Of a stretch of 64,000 nt of DNA, positions 1 through 10,385 are shown in pieces. This DNA comes from Polyodon spathula (Eukaryota; Chordata; Actinopteri; Acipenseriformes; Polyodontidae). The DNA is taken from assembly GCF_017654505.1 (NCBI RefSeq), contig NC_054538.1, positions 49,250,989-49,314,988 of the forward strand, read 5' to 3'. The notes under the pieces were generated by a model. The model ran no database searches and was not told where the DNA came from. It was given only the letters and a program-made list of their open reading frames with translations. The position numbers were made by a program, and so were the translations under genes. Numbering within the stretch: the first letter of the stretch is position 1; each line of letters opens with the position of its first letter.

Positions 1-25
1 GAAGCCTGACCAAAGACTGCCTTTT

Positions 26-690
26 CATAAGAACATAAGAACAGAAGAACATAAGAAAGTTTACAAACGAGAGGAGGCCATTCGGCCCATCTTGCTCGTT
101 TGGTTGTTAGTAGCTTATTGATCCCAGAATCTCATCAAGCAGCTTCTTGAAGGATCCCAGGGTGTCAGCTTCAACAACATTACTGGGGAGTTGATTCCAG
201 ACCCTCACAATTCTCTGTGTAAAAAAGTGCCTCCTATTTTCTGTTCTGAATGCCCCTTTGTCTAATCTCCATTTGTGACCCCTGGTCCTTGTTTCTTTTT
301 TCAGGCTGAAAAAGTCCCTTGGGTCAACATTGTCAATACCTTTTAGAATTTTGAATGCTTGAATTAGGTCGCCACGTAGTCTTCTTTGTTCAAGACTGAA
401 CAGATTCAATTATTTTAGCCTGTCTGCATATGACATGCCTTTTAAGCGTGGAATAATTCTGGTCGCTCTTCTTTGCACTCTTTCTAGAGCAGCAATATCG
501 TTTTTATAGCGAGGTGACCAGAACTGCACACAATATTCAAAATGAGGTCTTCTAGTACATTGTACAGTTTTAACATTACTTCCCTTGATTTAAATTCAAC
601 ACTTTTCACAATGGATCCGAGCATCTTGTTAGCCTTTTTTTATAGCTTCCCCACATTGTCTAGATGAAGACATTTCCGGGCAGTGTCTGT
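26..690 (-). mobile_element. CR1-like LINE, 3' end
   Basis: This is the 3' part of a non-LTR retrotransposon read on the minus strand. Positions 409-107 encode the last 100 residues of the reverse-transcriptase polyprotein, including RRLRGDLIQAFKILKG and RIVRVWNQLPSNVV, which are typical of CR1/L2 carboxyl ends. Upstream (690-410) the frame continues with decayed matches such as a HFEYCVQFWSP-type segment. The element ends at 57-26 in four tandem 8-bp units (TTCTTATG with one variant); octamer tails are characteristic of CR1. It is truncated 5' at about 690, where the gypsy sequence begins. The tail supports CR1 over L2, but I could not compare with a library. Confidence 0.85.
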
Positions 691-2931
691 GGTAGTTCCG
701 CGTGATGCCATTCGGGCTTTGCAAAGCCCCTGCTACTTTTAAATGGTTGATGGAAAGAGCCCTGAATGGCATTCCTTTGTCTACCTGGACGACTTGCTAG
801 TGCAAGGCCCAGGCTTCAAAGAAGCCATTGCCTCTCTGCAGCAGGTGCTGCAATGCCTGGAGATAGCGGGGCTAAAGCCAAACCCGGACAAGTGTAGCTT
901 CCTCAGGCAGGAGGTTACCTTCTTGGGATACCAGTTAGGGGGCAACGGCATCAGCACTGAGGCAGACAAGGTCAGCACAGTCCTTAATTGGCCCAACCCC
1001 ACTAACCAGCAGAAGCTGCGGGCATTCCTGGGACTGGCGTCCTACTATTGCCGGTTCCTGGCGCATTTTACGGACATCGCAGCTCCCCTGAATTGGCTAC
1101 TGAAGAATAGGGAGCCCTTCTGCTGGAGCCCTACCTGATCCAGAGCTGCCATACCTGCTGGATACGGACACCAGCAACTTTTCGATCAGGCATGTTCTCT
1201 CCCAGCAGGGGCCGGATGGTCTTGGTGTACTATAGTCGGGGCTTGTCCAAAGCCGAGAGGTGATACTGTGTCACCCAGTGGGAGTTGCTAGCTATGGTGG
1301 CGGGGGTGCACCAGTTCCGCCATTACCTCTATGGCCTTCCATTCACCATCCGCACAGATTATGGTGCACTCCAATAGTTACTAACATTCAAGGAGCCGGA
1401 GGGCCAGGTTGCTCAGTGGATTGAGCAGCTGCAGCCCTTCGACTTCAGGGTGCAGCATCATGCTGGATCCGCCACACCAATGCGGTCACGATGGCCCTGT
1501 GCGGAGGAAGTCTGCCAGCACTGCCAGAGGAAGGAGGACCAGGAACAGGAGCTGCTGTTCGAGCAGCAGGGGGAGGAGGCCCTGCTGTCTCTCGGCTCAT
1601 CTGGTAGTGACTCAGGACCTACTTGGAGTCAGCTGACCATCACCGAGGCAACGGAATGGCAGCAGCTCCAGGAATAGGATCCCGATCTCATCTCTGTGTT
1701 GCAGCGGGTCGAGCAATGGCAGCGCTCCCCTTCGGGGGCAGTCACCATGCAGTCCATTGCCACCAAGGGGTTCTGGTCACAGTGGCCCCGCATCGTGGTC
1801 CCAGATGGAGTGATGCAGCGCTGATGGGAGGCTTGGTCAGGACAGCGGTCTCACTGGCAGGTGATAGTGTCCCGGGGCCTTCAGTCTACCATGCTACAGC
1901 TGCACCATAGCACCCCTGATACAGGCCACTTTGGAGTCAACAAAACATTGCACTCCAACAGGGCTTTTACTGGGGGCGATGCCGCCGCGATGTGGAGGAC
2001 TACTGCCGCCATTGCGACAGCTGCACTGTTAGGAAGGGACCGGCAAACCAATCCTGCAAAAGCAGTTTCCCGTCGGCAGCCCTATGGAGATGGTTGGAGT
2101 CGACATCCTGGGCCCCTTTCCCTGCTCCGAGAGAGGAAACCGATTTATGTTAGTCGCCATGGACTGTTTCCCAAAGTGGACCGAGGCGTACGTCCAGCCA
2201 AACCAGGAGGCGGTGAGAGTAGCAGAGGCACTACTGGAGGGGTTCATCTGCTGGTTTGGGGTTCCCCTGGAGATTCACTTGGACCAGGGGCGGAACTTTG
2301 AGTCATGGCGGACTTGTGCCTACAGCTGGGAATACACAAAACCCGGACCACTCCATGACCCCCCCAAAGCAATGGATTGGTGGAGCGGTTCAACCAGACG
2401 TTGGCGACCCAGTTGGCCATCACCAATGCCAAGTACCAGCTGGATTGGGACTCACAGCTACCCCTGGTTCTTCTGGTGTGCCGCTCCGTGGTGCAGGAGT
2501 CCAATAACTGCACCCTAGCCCTGCTGATGATGGGTAGGGAGCTGTGGACCCTGGCTATGTTGGTGTTCGGCCGGCCACCCAACACGGAGGTACATCCCCA
2601 TGGACCTGTGTGTGCCCGTAGGCTCCAGGATGGACACTGCCCACGACTCCGTCTGGGTACAACTCCAGGCAGCGGGCTGCCACCAGAAGCAGAACTACGA
2701 CAATCAGGAGAAGGGGAGGCCATTTCGGGCAGGGGAGCTAGTTTGAGTGTTCCAGCCAATGAAAAGTGGGACCATTGCCCGAAACTGTACAGTGCCTGGA
2801 TGGGGCTCTGTCGGATGTTGGAGCCTCTGGGAGAGGTGACCTACCGATTCTGCACAGTGGCTGGAGGGTGGTGCTCCATCGTGACTGGCTCACTCCCTAC
2901 CAGCCAGCGACGTGCAGAGGACTGTGAATAA
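691..2931 (+). pseudogene. Ty3/gypsy pol remnant (RT end, RNase H, integrase)
   Basis: Degenerate Ty3/gypsy polyprotein. The first part reads FRVMPFGLCKAPATF at about 696-740, then shifts frame at about 745 into an RT palm with the catalytic YLDD at about 782-793 and the LGYQLGGNGIST and FLGLASYYCRF segments. RNase H follows at 1140-1450 with stops. The integrase HHCC zinc finger is near 1890-2030 and the core near 2080-2310, with VGVDILGPFP. After a break, GLVERFNQTLATQL lies at about 2370-2415. At least four frameshifts or stops separate these domains, so it is dead. Gag, protease and the RT fingers are absent upstream, where the CR1-like LINE abuts. A partial 3' LTR follows at 3107. Confidence 0.9.
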
Positions 2932-3095
2932 ACTTGCTGGATAGCCCGGTGGGCCACCTGCCAGAGCCACCACACCAGCGGACCCTCCCAGCTCAACAGC
3001 CACCCTGCAAGGAGCTGTTGCACCAAGACCATGGAGGGTGTACACCAGACCCCGCCATTTCCTGGATTGAAGAGCCTCTTGGGGCAACGAGGACT

Positions 3096-3231
3096 AGAGG
3101 GGGGGTTGTGTAACGGTGGGTGCCACAGCTGCCAGGCAGGGACTTTCCCAGATCCCTAGGCTAGAGAGTTTCCCCACAGCTGCTGGGCAGGGACTTCGAA
3201 AATCTCTGTTTTGTCTCCTTCTTGACATCTC

Positions 3232-3233
<2 letters not shown>
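3096..3233 (+). repeat. Polypurine tract and truncated 3' LTR of the gypsy element
   Basis: A G-rich tract at about 3096-3105 is followed by TGTGTAACGG at 3107, the expected polypurine tract and LTR start downstream of integrase. The first bases contain a short hairpin (GTGG, 3-base loop, CCAC). A repeated phrase (CCACAGCTGC...GGGCAGGGACTT) occurs twice. The LTR is cut after about 127 bp by a (TA)n tract into which a Tc1 element has inserted. No polyadenylation signal remains. Confidence 0.6.

Positions 3234-3234
<1 letters not shown>

Positions 3235-3280
<46 letters not shown>
3235..3280. repeat. (TA)n microsatellite
   Basis: Pure TA dinucleotide run directly preceding the Tc1 element. It supplied the TA target on that side. 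Confidence 0.95.
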
Positions 3281-3283
<3 letters not shown>

Positions 3284-4873
3284 TGCCTTGCAAAAGTATT
3301 CAGACCCCTGACCAATTCTCTCATATTACTGAATTACAAATGGTACATTAAAATTTTGTTCTGTTCGATATTTTTTTTTAAAACACTTAAACTCAAAATC
3401 AATTATTGTAAGGTGACATTGGTTTTATGTTGGGAAATATTTTTAAGAAAAATAAAAAACTGAAATATCTTCCTTGCATAAGTATTCAACCCCTACACAT
3501 TAATATTTGGTAGAGCCACCTTTCGCTGCAATAACAGCTTTAAGTCTTTTGGGGTAAGTATGTATCAGTTTTGCACACAGTGTCGGGGTAATTTTAGCCC
3601 ATTCTTCTGGGCAGATTTGCTGCAGGTTGTTCAGGTTGGTTGGACGACGCACAGATTCTCAATGGGATTGAGATCAGGACTTTGACTGGGCCACTGTAGG
3701 ACATTCACCTTTTTGTTCTTGAGCCACTCCAATGTTGCTTTGGCCTTGTGATTGGGATCATTATCCTGCTGAAAGGTGAATTTCCTTCCAAGCTTCAGTT
3801 TTTTAGCAAACTGAAGCAGATTCTCTTGCAGTATTTTCCTGTATTTTGCTCCATCTATTCTTCCTTCAATTGTAACAAGATGCCCAGTCCCTGCTGATGA
3901 GAAGCATCCCCACAGCATGATGCTGCCACCACCATACTTCACTGTAGGGATGGTGTGTCTTGAGGCATGGGCAGTGTTAGGTTTGCGACACACATAGCGC
4001 TTTGAGTTTTGGCCAAAAAGCTCTATCTTGGTCTCATCTGATTACAAAACCTTTTCCCACATCGCAGCTGGGTCACTCTCATGCTTTCTGGCAAACTCCA
4101 GACGTGCTTTCCGATGGTACTTTTTGAGTAACGGCTTCTTTCTTGCCACCCTCCCATACAGGCCAGTGTTATGCAGAGCAGTTGATATGGTTGACTGGTG
4201 CACCATTACTCCACTCCCAGCCACTGAACTCTGTAGCTCCTTCAAAGTGATTGTTGGCCTCTCTGTGGCTTCTTTCACAAGTCTCCTTCTTGTTTGAGCG
4301 CTGAGTTTTGAGGGACGGCCTTTTCTTGGCAGTGCCTGGGTGGTGTGATGCAGCTTCCACTTCCTGATTATTGATCCAACTGTGCTCACTGGGATATCCA
4401 AACACTTGGATATTATTTTGTACCCTTTCCCTAATCTATGCATTTGTATTACTTTATCTCTAACTTCTGTAGAAAGCTCTTTGTTCTTCATTTTCAATCA
4501 GATTCACAGCCTTACCAATGATCCTTCAACAGTGGGGTTTTTATCCAGAAAATGTGACAGCAACTTTAATGGTTCACAGGTGGAGGCCAATGGTAAGGTA
4601 ATTGTGTCCTCGTTGGGGCAATTTCTTTCATCGGTGCAAACTGGGAGCTTCCACAGCACAGGGGTTGAATACTTATGCAAGCAAGATATTTCAGCTTTTT
4701 ATTTTTCTTAAAAATATTTCCCAACATAAAACCAATGTCACCTTACAGTAATTGATTCTGAGTTTCAGTGTTTAAAAATCAAATATCAAACAGAACGAAA
4801 TTTAAATGTACCATTTGTAATTCAGTAATATGAGAGAATCGGTCAAGGGTCTGAATACTTTTGCAAGCCACTG
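3281..4873 (-). mobile_element. Complete Tc1-like transposon, copy 1
   Basis: Bounded by long inverted repeats of about 213 bp: the left begins CAGTGCCTTGCAAAAGTATT at 3281 and the right ends with the reverse complement (AATACTTTTGCAAGCCACTG) at 4873. Both repeats end near the motif GTATTCAACCCCT. TA precedes the left end; the right end runs into a (TG)n tract, so the right TA appears altered. The transposase lies on the minus strand. The element is full length but its transposase is broken, so it could at most be mobilised in trans. Confidence 0.95.
3500..4497 (-). pseudogene. Tc1-like transposase, disrupted
   Basis: DD34E cut-and-paste transposase. The amino half (4497-4042) carries the paired helix-turn-helix region, including ISKCLDIPVSTVGSIIRKWK. 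An in-frame stop then replaces the tryptophan expected just before SDETKIELFG, which holds the first catalytic Asp. The frame continues with [32 protein letters not shown] (second Asp) and SPDLNPIENL (third acidic residue). After NPIENL a small deletion and frameshift disrupt the tail, which resumes out of frame and ends in a GGSTKY-like motif at about 3500. All three catalytic positions are visible, so the stop and the tail shift are the main lesions. Confidence 0.92.
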
Positions 4874-4883
4874 TGTGTGTGTG

Positions 4884-4914
<31 letters not shown>
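4872..4914. repeat. (TG)n(TA)n(CA)n palindromic microsatellite
   Basis: A TG run, then a TA run, then a CA run of nearly equal lengths, giving an almost perfect palindrome that starts at the Tc1 right terminus. It could extrude as a hairpin or cruciform. Confidence 0.9.
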
Positions 4915-5262
4915 TAGTCACAACCAATTATATAAAAGCACATTCAGAAAAGTATGGTTTCAATTTAGATTTAAAAGAATCCAATGTTTCAACCTGCCTA
5001 TGTAACCGGAATAGAGATCCACAACCGAGGAGCACAAAAGCAAAAAGTTCTTGCTCCAGATGATTTAAGAAGGCTTTTCGGAACAAGTAAAAATTCAGCA
5101 TTTCTTACATTATTCTGTAGGAATAGCCTTAAAGCTATTACAGGAACTTTAAAATCAATCTGGTGGCTCGCTGGTAACCAATGTAAGGACCTAAGTGATG
5201 GATGTGTATGAGAAAACAGTGTGGCAGCTGTGTTCTGGACTTCTAAGTTTTTTACATCTGAT
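4915..5262 (-). pseudogene. L2-like LINE, RT thumb and carboxyl end
   Basis: The minus strand reads a decayed LINE polyprotein end: SLRSLHWLPASHQIDFK, then SSGARTFCFCAPRLW, then QVETLDSFKSKLK, spread over two or three frames. This order (HWLP, APRLW, LDSFKSKLK) is the standard carboxyl end of L2/Rex-type LINEs. No 3' tail is obvious on the Tc1 side, and the 5' part is missing beyond 5262. Confidence 0.75.
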
Positions 5263-6236
5263 TATTTATGTATTTGCTTATTCGTTTATTTCAGATTTGG
5301 GGAAAAGAAGTAACCACAGAAAACCAAACCACCAGTCAGCCAGAGACAGTGTCACTTCAGTAGAATTCTGAGGGGAAGCCCAGGAAAGAGATTGCAGTGC
5401 CGTTTATATATTGATTTGATAATGGTTTTACAACCCATTAATGGGGTGATTTTCATTATATTGTAAATGATACTTTTCTGCAAAAACACCAATATAACTT
5501 AACTATAAATAAAGTAACTTCATTCTAAGCTCTTTGTTTCTTTCTCAGAATGATAATTTAAGTGCTCAAAAAGTGTGCCTAAGCTACTTTTTGTATACTG
5601 TGTAATGCTATAGGTAAATGGGACAGCCTTAATTTTTAGGCTTAATTTTTAGGCTATCATCTGAGCACCAAATCTGGTAAGAAAAGTCAATCCCTGGTAG
5701 AGATCATTTTCACAGTGTTTCTGGGATATTCATTGACAATATGGTAAAATATAAACGTGATATTAAACAGTAATATCAAGTTAATATTAATATTTTAAAA
5801 AGTTAGGGGAGGTGGTAAAACAAATAGCAATGAGTTTTATACTTTGGAGTAACACAAAAGTGGTATCAGTGCATTGAGAACAAGACCTGTGTTTTTATTT
5901 AATGTATCATAGTGTGGGGTAATATGATCATGTGACATTATCAGAGGTCAAAGGTCATGTCATGTTTAGAGCTGTTTTTGACCTTTTTGTGTTTAAATGG
6001 CATAAAAATTGATCATAATATTCCTCAGATTATCTCAGTACCAAATATATATTTTCTATATCTTACTGTTTGTCAGGGTGTCAAATGTCCCTTTTTGTAA
6101 ACAAATGTATTTTTCAAACATTCTGTAAAAATGTCAACCCACGGTGTCGAATTCTGATTACCTGAAAACCGTGGAAGTTATAAGGATTACAACCTGGCTG
6201 GATTTTAAAAGCTACGTTTGAAAATGTAGCAGCCCT
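5263..6236. other. AT-rich interval without recognised genes
   Basis: About 970 bp of AT-rich sequence. I see no convincing coding region, terminal repeat or RNA gene. An AATAAA at about 5507 is isolated. Confidence 0.5.
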
Positions 6237-6785
6237 TTAACGCTAGAACGACCGCGTTTATACGCATACCTAGAACAACCATGAGCGGTCAATTTGACCG
6301 GCGTATTAAAAACACTTGAATATAAAAGTTGTAGATTTATTGAGGAATGTCATATAAAGCATCTACACAAATGAGACATTGTAAATAAGCAGACATTTGA
6401 AAAGAAATGTGTTTCTATACAGATATATTACATAAAGCACAACCTCAAAAAACTGTAAAAAATGAAATAAACAAATATTTGTAAATAAATGTGTATAAAT
6501 AGGTATATCATGTACATCCAAAAGTGTACAACTGAAACAATGTAAATAAGTATAAAAAATTAAAATAGATGGGTTTATATTACCTACATAACAAAGTGCA
6601 TATATACAACCAAAGCTATGCGTTTATACACAGGCATACTATAATTGAAATTACATGAATAAACATTTGAACAGAATGGGCTTCATTTACAATCGTTTAC
6701 AAAGTCTAAGTGCTGCACAAATCACACAGATACTGCACTTTTTAAAATATGCAGTGTACTTTGCGCATGTAATAGTGCAGCAGTA

Positions 6786-8010
6786 CAGTACCTATAGAAA
6801 GTCTACATCCCCTTGAACTTTTTTCACATTTTGTTGTGTCAGTGCCTCAGAGTTTCATGCATTTAAATGAGGATTTTTTTCCACTTATCTACAGACCATA
6901 CTCCACACTGTTAAGGGAAAAAAAAATTTATTGAGAAAAAAATTATTAGTCTCCACCCCCCTGAGTTAATACTTGGTGGAAGCACCTTTGGCAGCAATTA
7001 CAGCTATGGGTCTGTTGGGATAGGTCTCTACCAACTTTGCACACCTAGATTTGGCAATATTTGACTATTCTCCTTTACAAAACTCTTCAAGCTCTGTCAA
7101 GTTCCTTGGGGAGCATTGATGGACAGCAATCTTCAAGTCATGCCACACATTTTTGATTGGATTTAGATCAGGGCTCTGACTGGGCCACTCAAGGACATTT
7201 ACCTTTTTGTTCCTTAGCCACTCCAGTGTAGCTTTGGCTGTGTGCTTTGGGTCGTTGTCATGATGAAAGGTGAACTTCCGTCCCAGTTTCAGCTTTCTTG
7301 CAGAGGGCAGCAGGTTTTCCTCAAGGACTTCTCTGTACTTTGCTCCATTCATTTTCCCTTCTGTCCTGACAAGTGCCCCACTCCATGCTGATGAGAAACA
7401 TCCCCATAACATGATGCTGCCACCATCATGCTTCACTGTAGGGATGGTGTTCTTTGGGTGATACACTGTGTTGGGTTTGCGCCAAACATGACGCTTTACA
7501 TTTAGGCCAAAAAGTTCCATTTTAGTTTTGTCAGACCACAAAACTTTTTGCCACATGGCTACAGAATCTCCTGAGTGTTTTTTTGCATAGTTCAAACAGG
7601 ATTCAAGGTGGGCTTTATATTCAAGGTGTTTGATATTATTTATACCCATCCCCTGATTTGTGCCTTTCAACAACTTTGTCCCAGAGTTCTTTTGAAAGCA
7701 CCTTGGTGCTCATGGTTGAGTCTTTACAGGAACTGCTGAATTTATCCTGAAACCATGTGAATCACTACAATTTAATACAGATGGAGGCCACTTAACTTGA
7801 TGTGTGATTTTGAAGGTGATTGGTTACACCTGAGCTAATTTAGGGTTGCTATTACAAGGGAGGTGGACACTTACCCAACCAAGCTATTTCAGTTTGTATT
7901 TTTAATTCATTTTCTAAACATTTCTAGAATATTTTTTTCTCTTGGCAGTTGTGGGGTAGGGTGTGCAGATAAATGAAAAAAATATTTGTAAAAGTTGAAT
8001 GGCTTTGCGC
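6786..8010 (-). mobile_element. Tc1-like transposon, copy 2 (right end degraded)
   Basis: The left end CAGTACCTATAGAAAGTCTA at 6786 follows a TA and matches copy 3 (25386). The element contains a minus-strand transposase. The right side is recognisable to about 8010, but the terminal CTATAGGCACTG-type end is replaced by unrelated sequence. It sits inside the TTAA-bounded element, so it is the younger insertion. Confidence 0.85.
6966..7673 (-). pseudogene. Tc1-like transposase, catalytic part only
   Basis: A 202-residue open stretch (7673-7065) continues out of an open end to a GASTKY terminus near 6966. It keeps [16 protein letters not shown] (first Asp), [17 protein letters not shown] and [17 protein letters not shown] (second Asp). 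The third position reads [14 protein letters not shown], with Lys where Glu is expected, so the DDE triad is broken. The amino-terminal DNA-binding region is missing: the first residues ([17 protein letters not shown]) join a remnant of the helix-turn-helix start straight to the catalytic domain. A stop follows CKGE. Same family as the remnant at 25386-27111. Confidence 0.9.
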
Positions 8011-8320
8011 AATATATCTGTCTTCTAAACGTCCACAGGTAGATTGGAATCACTACATGACACACAATTAGACACAAATGTCACCTGACCCTCTCCTGAC
8101 TTTCATTGCACATTCCACAGTACTAGCACTGCCTTAGAGAATGGAACCTGAAACGCTAGACTGAGAAACCACTCATATAATAGAATGGGCAACTTAACTT
8201 ACACATGTACGGCATGGTACTGCAAGTGGGTTTTCATTTGATGTATGTGCGTATGTCATGGTGCTGAAGAGGTAAAATTAAAAATAGTCAAAATTATTGC
8301 CTTGGTCATTCTACTGTTAA

Positions 8321-8660
8321 ACATGCCTAAAACAGGACAAATTAAGAATAAACCTGTATTAAATGGCTTTGTTAATTAAGAGGCAATTGAGGCTTATCTT
8401 TGCCTGCTGTCATTCTTAAGCACAAAGTATTGTAGTAACTGAGTGAAAATCTAATGCTTATTCAAGGGTTGTTCCTTAGTAAAATGTCAAAATGAGAATA
8501 GAGAATATATCTCCACATACTAGTAATGAAAAAAAAATAAACCCTGTCAAATATCCTTCCCCTTAAGAGGAAGTTTCTGCTTCTGATTTTTCAAACCCCT
8601 CAAATCTGTACCTTGAGAGGTAGTCTGTATTTTTGTACTGGCTACCTGCCTAATGTCTTA
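8321..8660. other. AT-rich interval, nothing recognised
   Basis: Single-copy-looking AT-rich sequence between the piggyBac-like element and the gypsy fragment, with no supported feature. Confidence 0.4.
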
Positions 8661-8667
8661 CTTCGAA

Positions 8668-9050
8668 TCAAAAGGGCTGTAGAGCCAGGTACCAACAAGT
8701 AATGCATGCATTCTTGTCATGCAACCTATTAATCCACATAAGGGGCTGGTGATCAGTGACCAAGGTAAAACTAGTTCCTAAGAGATAGTATCTCAGAGAT
8801 TCTAATGCCCATTTTACCAACAAGCACCCTTTCTCGATAGTGTTGTATCTCTGTTCTCTGGGGAGTAGTGTTCTACTGAGATAGAGTACAAGGTGTTCCT
8901 CCCCTTCCCTTTCCTGACATAGCACAGTCCCTAGTCCCACCTCTGTCTGCACTAGAAATGGCTTGTTGCAGTCTGGATTGATTAATACAGGTGAGGAGGT
9001 CAAGGCCTATTGGAGGTTATCAGAAGCCTTTTGACACTCATCTGTCCTGT
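8668..9050 (-). pseudogene. Ty3/gypsy RNase H fragment
   Basis: The minus strand encodes SSPVLINPDCNKPFLVQT, VLYLSRTLLPREQRYN, KGCLLVKWALESLRYYLLG and TLVTDHQPLMWINR, the order typical of the Ty3/gypsy RNase H domain. Upstream in the same frame (to about 9050) a CQKA..NLQ segment with one stop precedes it, so the true domain starts before the first Met. Reverse transcriptase and integrase are absent on either side. It is not adjacent to the gypsy copy at 691-2931 and has the opposite orientation. Confidence 0.85.
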
Positions 9051-9155
9051 TGTTTGTTTCTCTTTGTTTTGACACCCCTCTGTCCAGTTCACTTTGTTTC
9101 TCTTTGTTTTGACACTCCTCTGTCCAGTTCACTTGGTTTCTCTTTGACTTCTGTA
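9028..9155. repeat. Tandem repeat, ~47 bp unit, three copies
   Basis: The phrase CTCTTTGTTTTGACAC plus CCTCTGTCCAGTTCACTT recurs about three times with small changes. Confidence 0.75.
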
Positions 9156-9190
9156 TTAAATCTATTACAAAAACAATTAAATTATCAATT

Positions 9191-9191
<1 letters not shown>

Positions 9192-9226
<35 letters not shown>
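9192..9226. repeat. Poly(A) tract of 35 A
   Basis: Uninterrupted adenine run. The inverted homologue at 12090-12100 has only a short A run at the same place, so this looks like expansion of a pre-existing run rather than a retroposon tail. Confidence 0.9.
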
Positions 9227-9229
<3 letters not shown>

Positions 9230-9440
9230 AGAAAAACACAACAGCCATTTAAAGTGGTGATATCAAACACAAAAGCCCAAGTTCAGAGAAGCAATTGGGG
9301 CAACCTTGTCAAACATCAAGCAAATAGACACAATTGGAAAGGTGCTGGGGCCCAACATTCACACAATTGTTGCTTCTAACTTGGCTTCTTTTTTTGATCG
9401 CTCAAACTTAACATTGAAATGCTCATTCCCTTATCAGCTG
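9227..9440 (+). repeat. Dispersed repeat X, forward copy
   Basis: About 210 bp, closely similar to the reverse complement of 11888-12098. Shared coding-like text reads TIGKVLGPNIHTI followed by ASNLA. The product is not recognised. Similarity fades after about 9440. Confidence 0.75.
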
Positions 9441-9745
9441 GGTTGTAACCAGAATAAATATGCTGAGACACATATGTGCCAAGTGTAGCTGGGACTGCAA
9501 TTATGACCCTTCCTAGTCCTATCGCACCCCTACAAGCTATCTCAACTATGCCACTCTCTGATATAGGTTTTATGTTACAGAGCTAGAGGGACACTCTATA
9601 CCCCAGATACATATCCAATCGTTATCAGGTTTCTACAACAGGCCTCCTCAATTGAATGAGCTCACATACAAGAATGCAGTTTAAAAAAAGGTTTAATAAA
9701 AAAAAGAATAACTTAACAGCAGTCATCAAGTACAAGTCAGTGAAC
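9441..9745. other. Interval without recognised features
   Basis: Mixed sequence with no coding, repeat or RNA signal that I can support. Confidence 0.4.
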
Positions 9746-9748
9746 GTA

Positions 9749-9836
<88 letters not shown>
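9749..9836. repeat. (TA)n microsatellite
   Basis: About 43 perfect TA units directly abutting the LTR-like unit at 9837. Confidence 0.95.
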
Positions 9837-9838
<2 letters not shown>

Positions 9839-10045
9839 AGATAGCAGGGAGGGGGTTAAAATTCCTCCCTGCTAAAACATGTGAAAATGCACTGTGGGTG
9901 AATGGGCTAAGGGTTTTTGAATTGTGTTAATTGTTTTTATTGTTTAGTTAATCCCCTGCACTTGGTGCTAATTGTAAACTGGAGCCAGGTGCAGGGTATT
10001 TAAGAGAGGCAGCCAGACTGATCAGGGCTGCTGAGGAAAGAGCCC

Positions 10046-10124
<79 letters not shown>

Positions 10125-10385
10125 AGACAGAGACAGAGACAGAGACAGAGACAGCAGTCGTATCGAAGGAAGGTATTGTGTGGAACGTTAGTTTGAGTTT
10201 TTGTGTGACAGGTAAACGGCTTAGCTGTCCTGTGGTTTAGTGAGGATCCGGTCTATGTTTAGTCAGAGCTCCAAGAGGGAACTAGGTGTTTTGTTTTCAT
10301 TTCTGTGTTTATTAAAAAGTGTGCGTCAGCGCCATAAAAATCAGTTTTAGTCTTGGGTCTACTTTAAAGGGGCAACGAACATAGT
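9837..10385 (+). repeat. LTR-like unit with 5' hairpin and GGGTGA array
   Basis: Homologous in order to the minus-strand unit at 59777-60260. Both begin with a strong hairpin (here GCAGGGAGG...CCTCCCTGC), followed by a CAGGTGCAGGGTATTTAAG-type promoter (TATTTAAG at 9997). Next come a GTAAACGGCTTAGCTGTCC segment, a TTTATTAA tract and a GCGTCAGCGC motif, ending near GGGGCAACGAAC. The arrangement resembles a solo LTR. No internal retroviral sequence is attached. Confidence 0.65.
10048..10153 (+). repeat. GGGTGA hexamer array plus GAGACA array
   Basis: Thirteen GGG tracts spaced exactly 6 bp (10048-10122), followed by five GAGACA units (10124-10153). The array lies about 45 bp downstream of the TATTTAAG promoter-like box of the LTR-like unit, on the presumed sense strand. 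The GGG spacing is suitable for G-quadruplexes. The homologous LTR at 59777-60260 lacks the array. Confidence 0.9.

Larger units (their letters stand above)
6237..8320. mobile_element. TTAA-bounded piggyBac-like element with Tc1 insert
   Basis: TTAA at 6237-6240 is followed by CGCTAGAACGACC, and TTAA at 8317-8320 is preceded by GGTCATTCTACTG, whose reverse complement is CAGTAGAATGACC. The imperfect terminal repeat plus duplicated TTAA fits the piggyBac superfamily. A subterminal palindrome, GCGGTCAATTTGACCGGC, lies near 6285-6302. Internal sequence is AT-rich with no intact transposase; about 1.2 kb of it is Tc1 copy 2. Related TTAA-adjacent ends occur near 16393 and 58395. Confidence 0.65.

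Noticed and set aside
3116..3324. Open frames rich in alternating Tyr-Ile across TA tracts (also near 9750, 16100, 34950, 59700)
   Set aside because: They are translations of (TA)n microsatellites, not proteins.
8010..8190. Minus-strand Cys-rich text resembling the piggyBac carboxyl zinc-binding region
   Set aside because: It has several stops, and its orientation leaves no room for the rest of a transposase before the element end.
9005..9230. CRISPR-like array
   Set aside because: Three adjacent imperfect repeats without spacers, in a eukaryotic context; an ordinary tandem repeat.
10048..10153. Interstitial telomere sequence
   Set aside because: The unit is GGGTGA, not GGGTTA, and the array lies inside an LTR-like unit, so local hexamer expansion is simpler.
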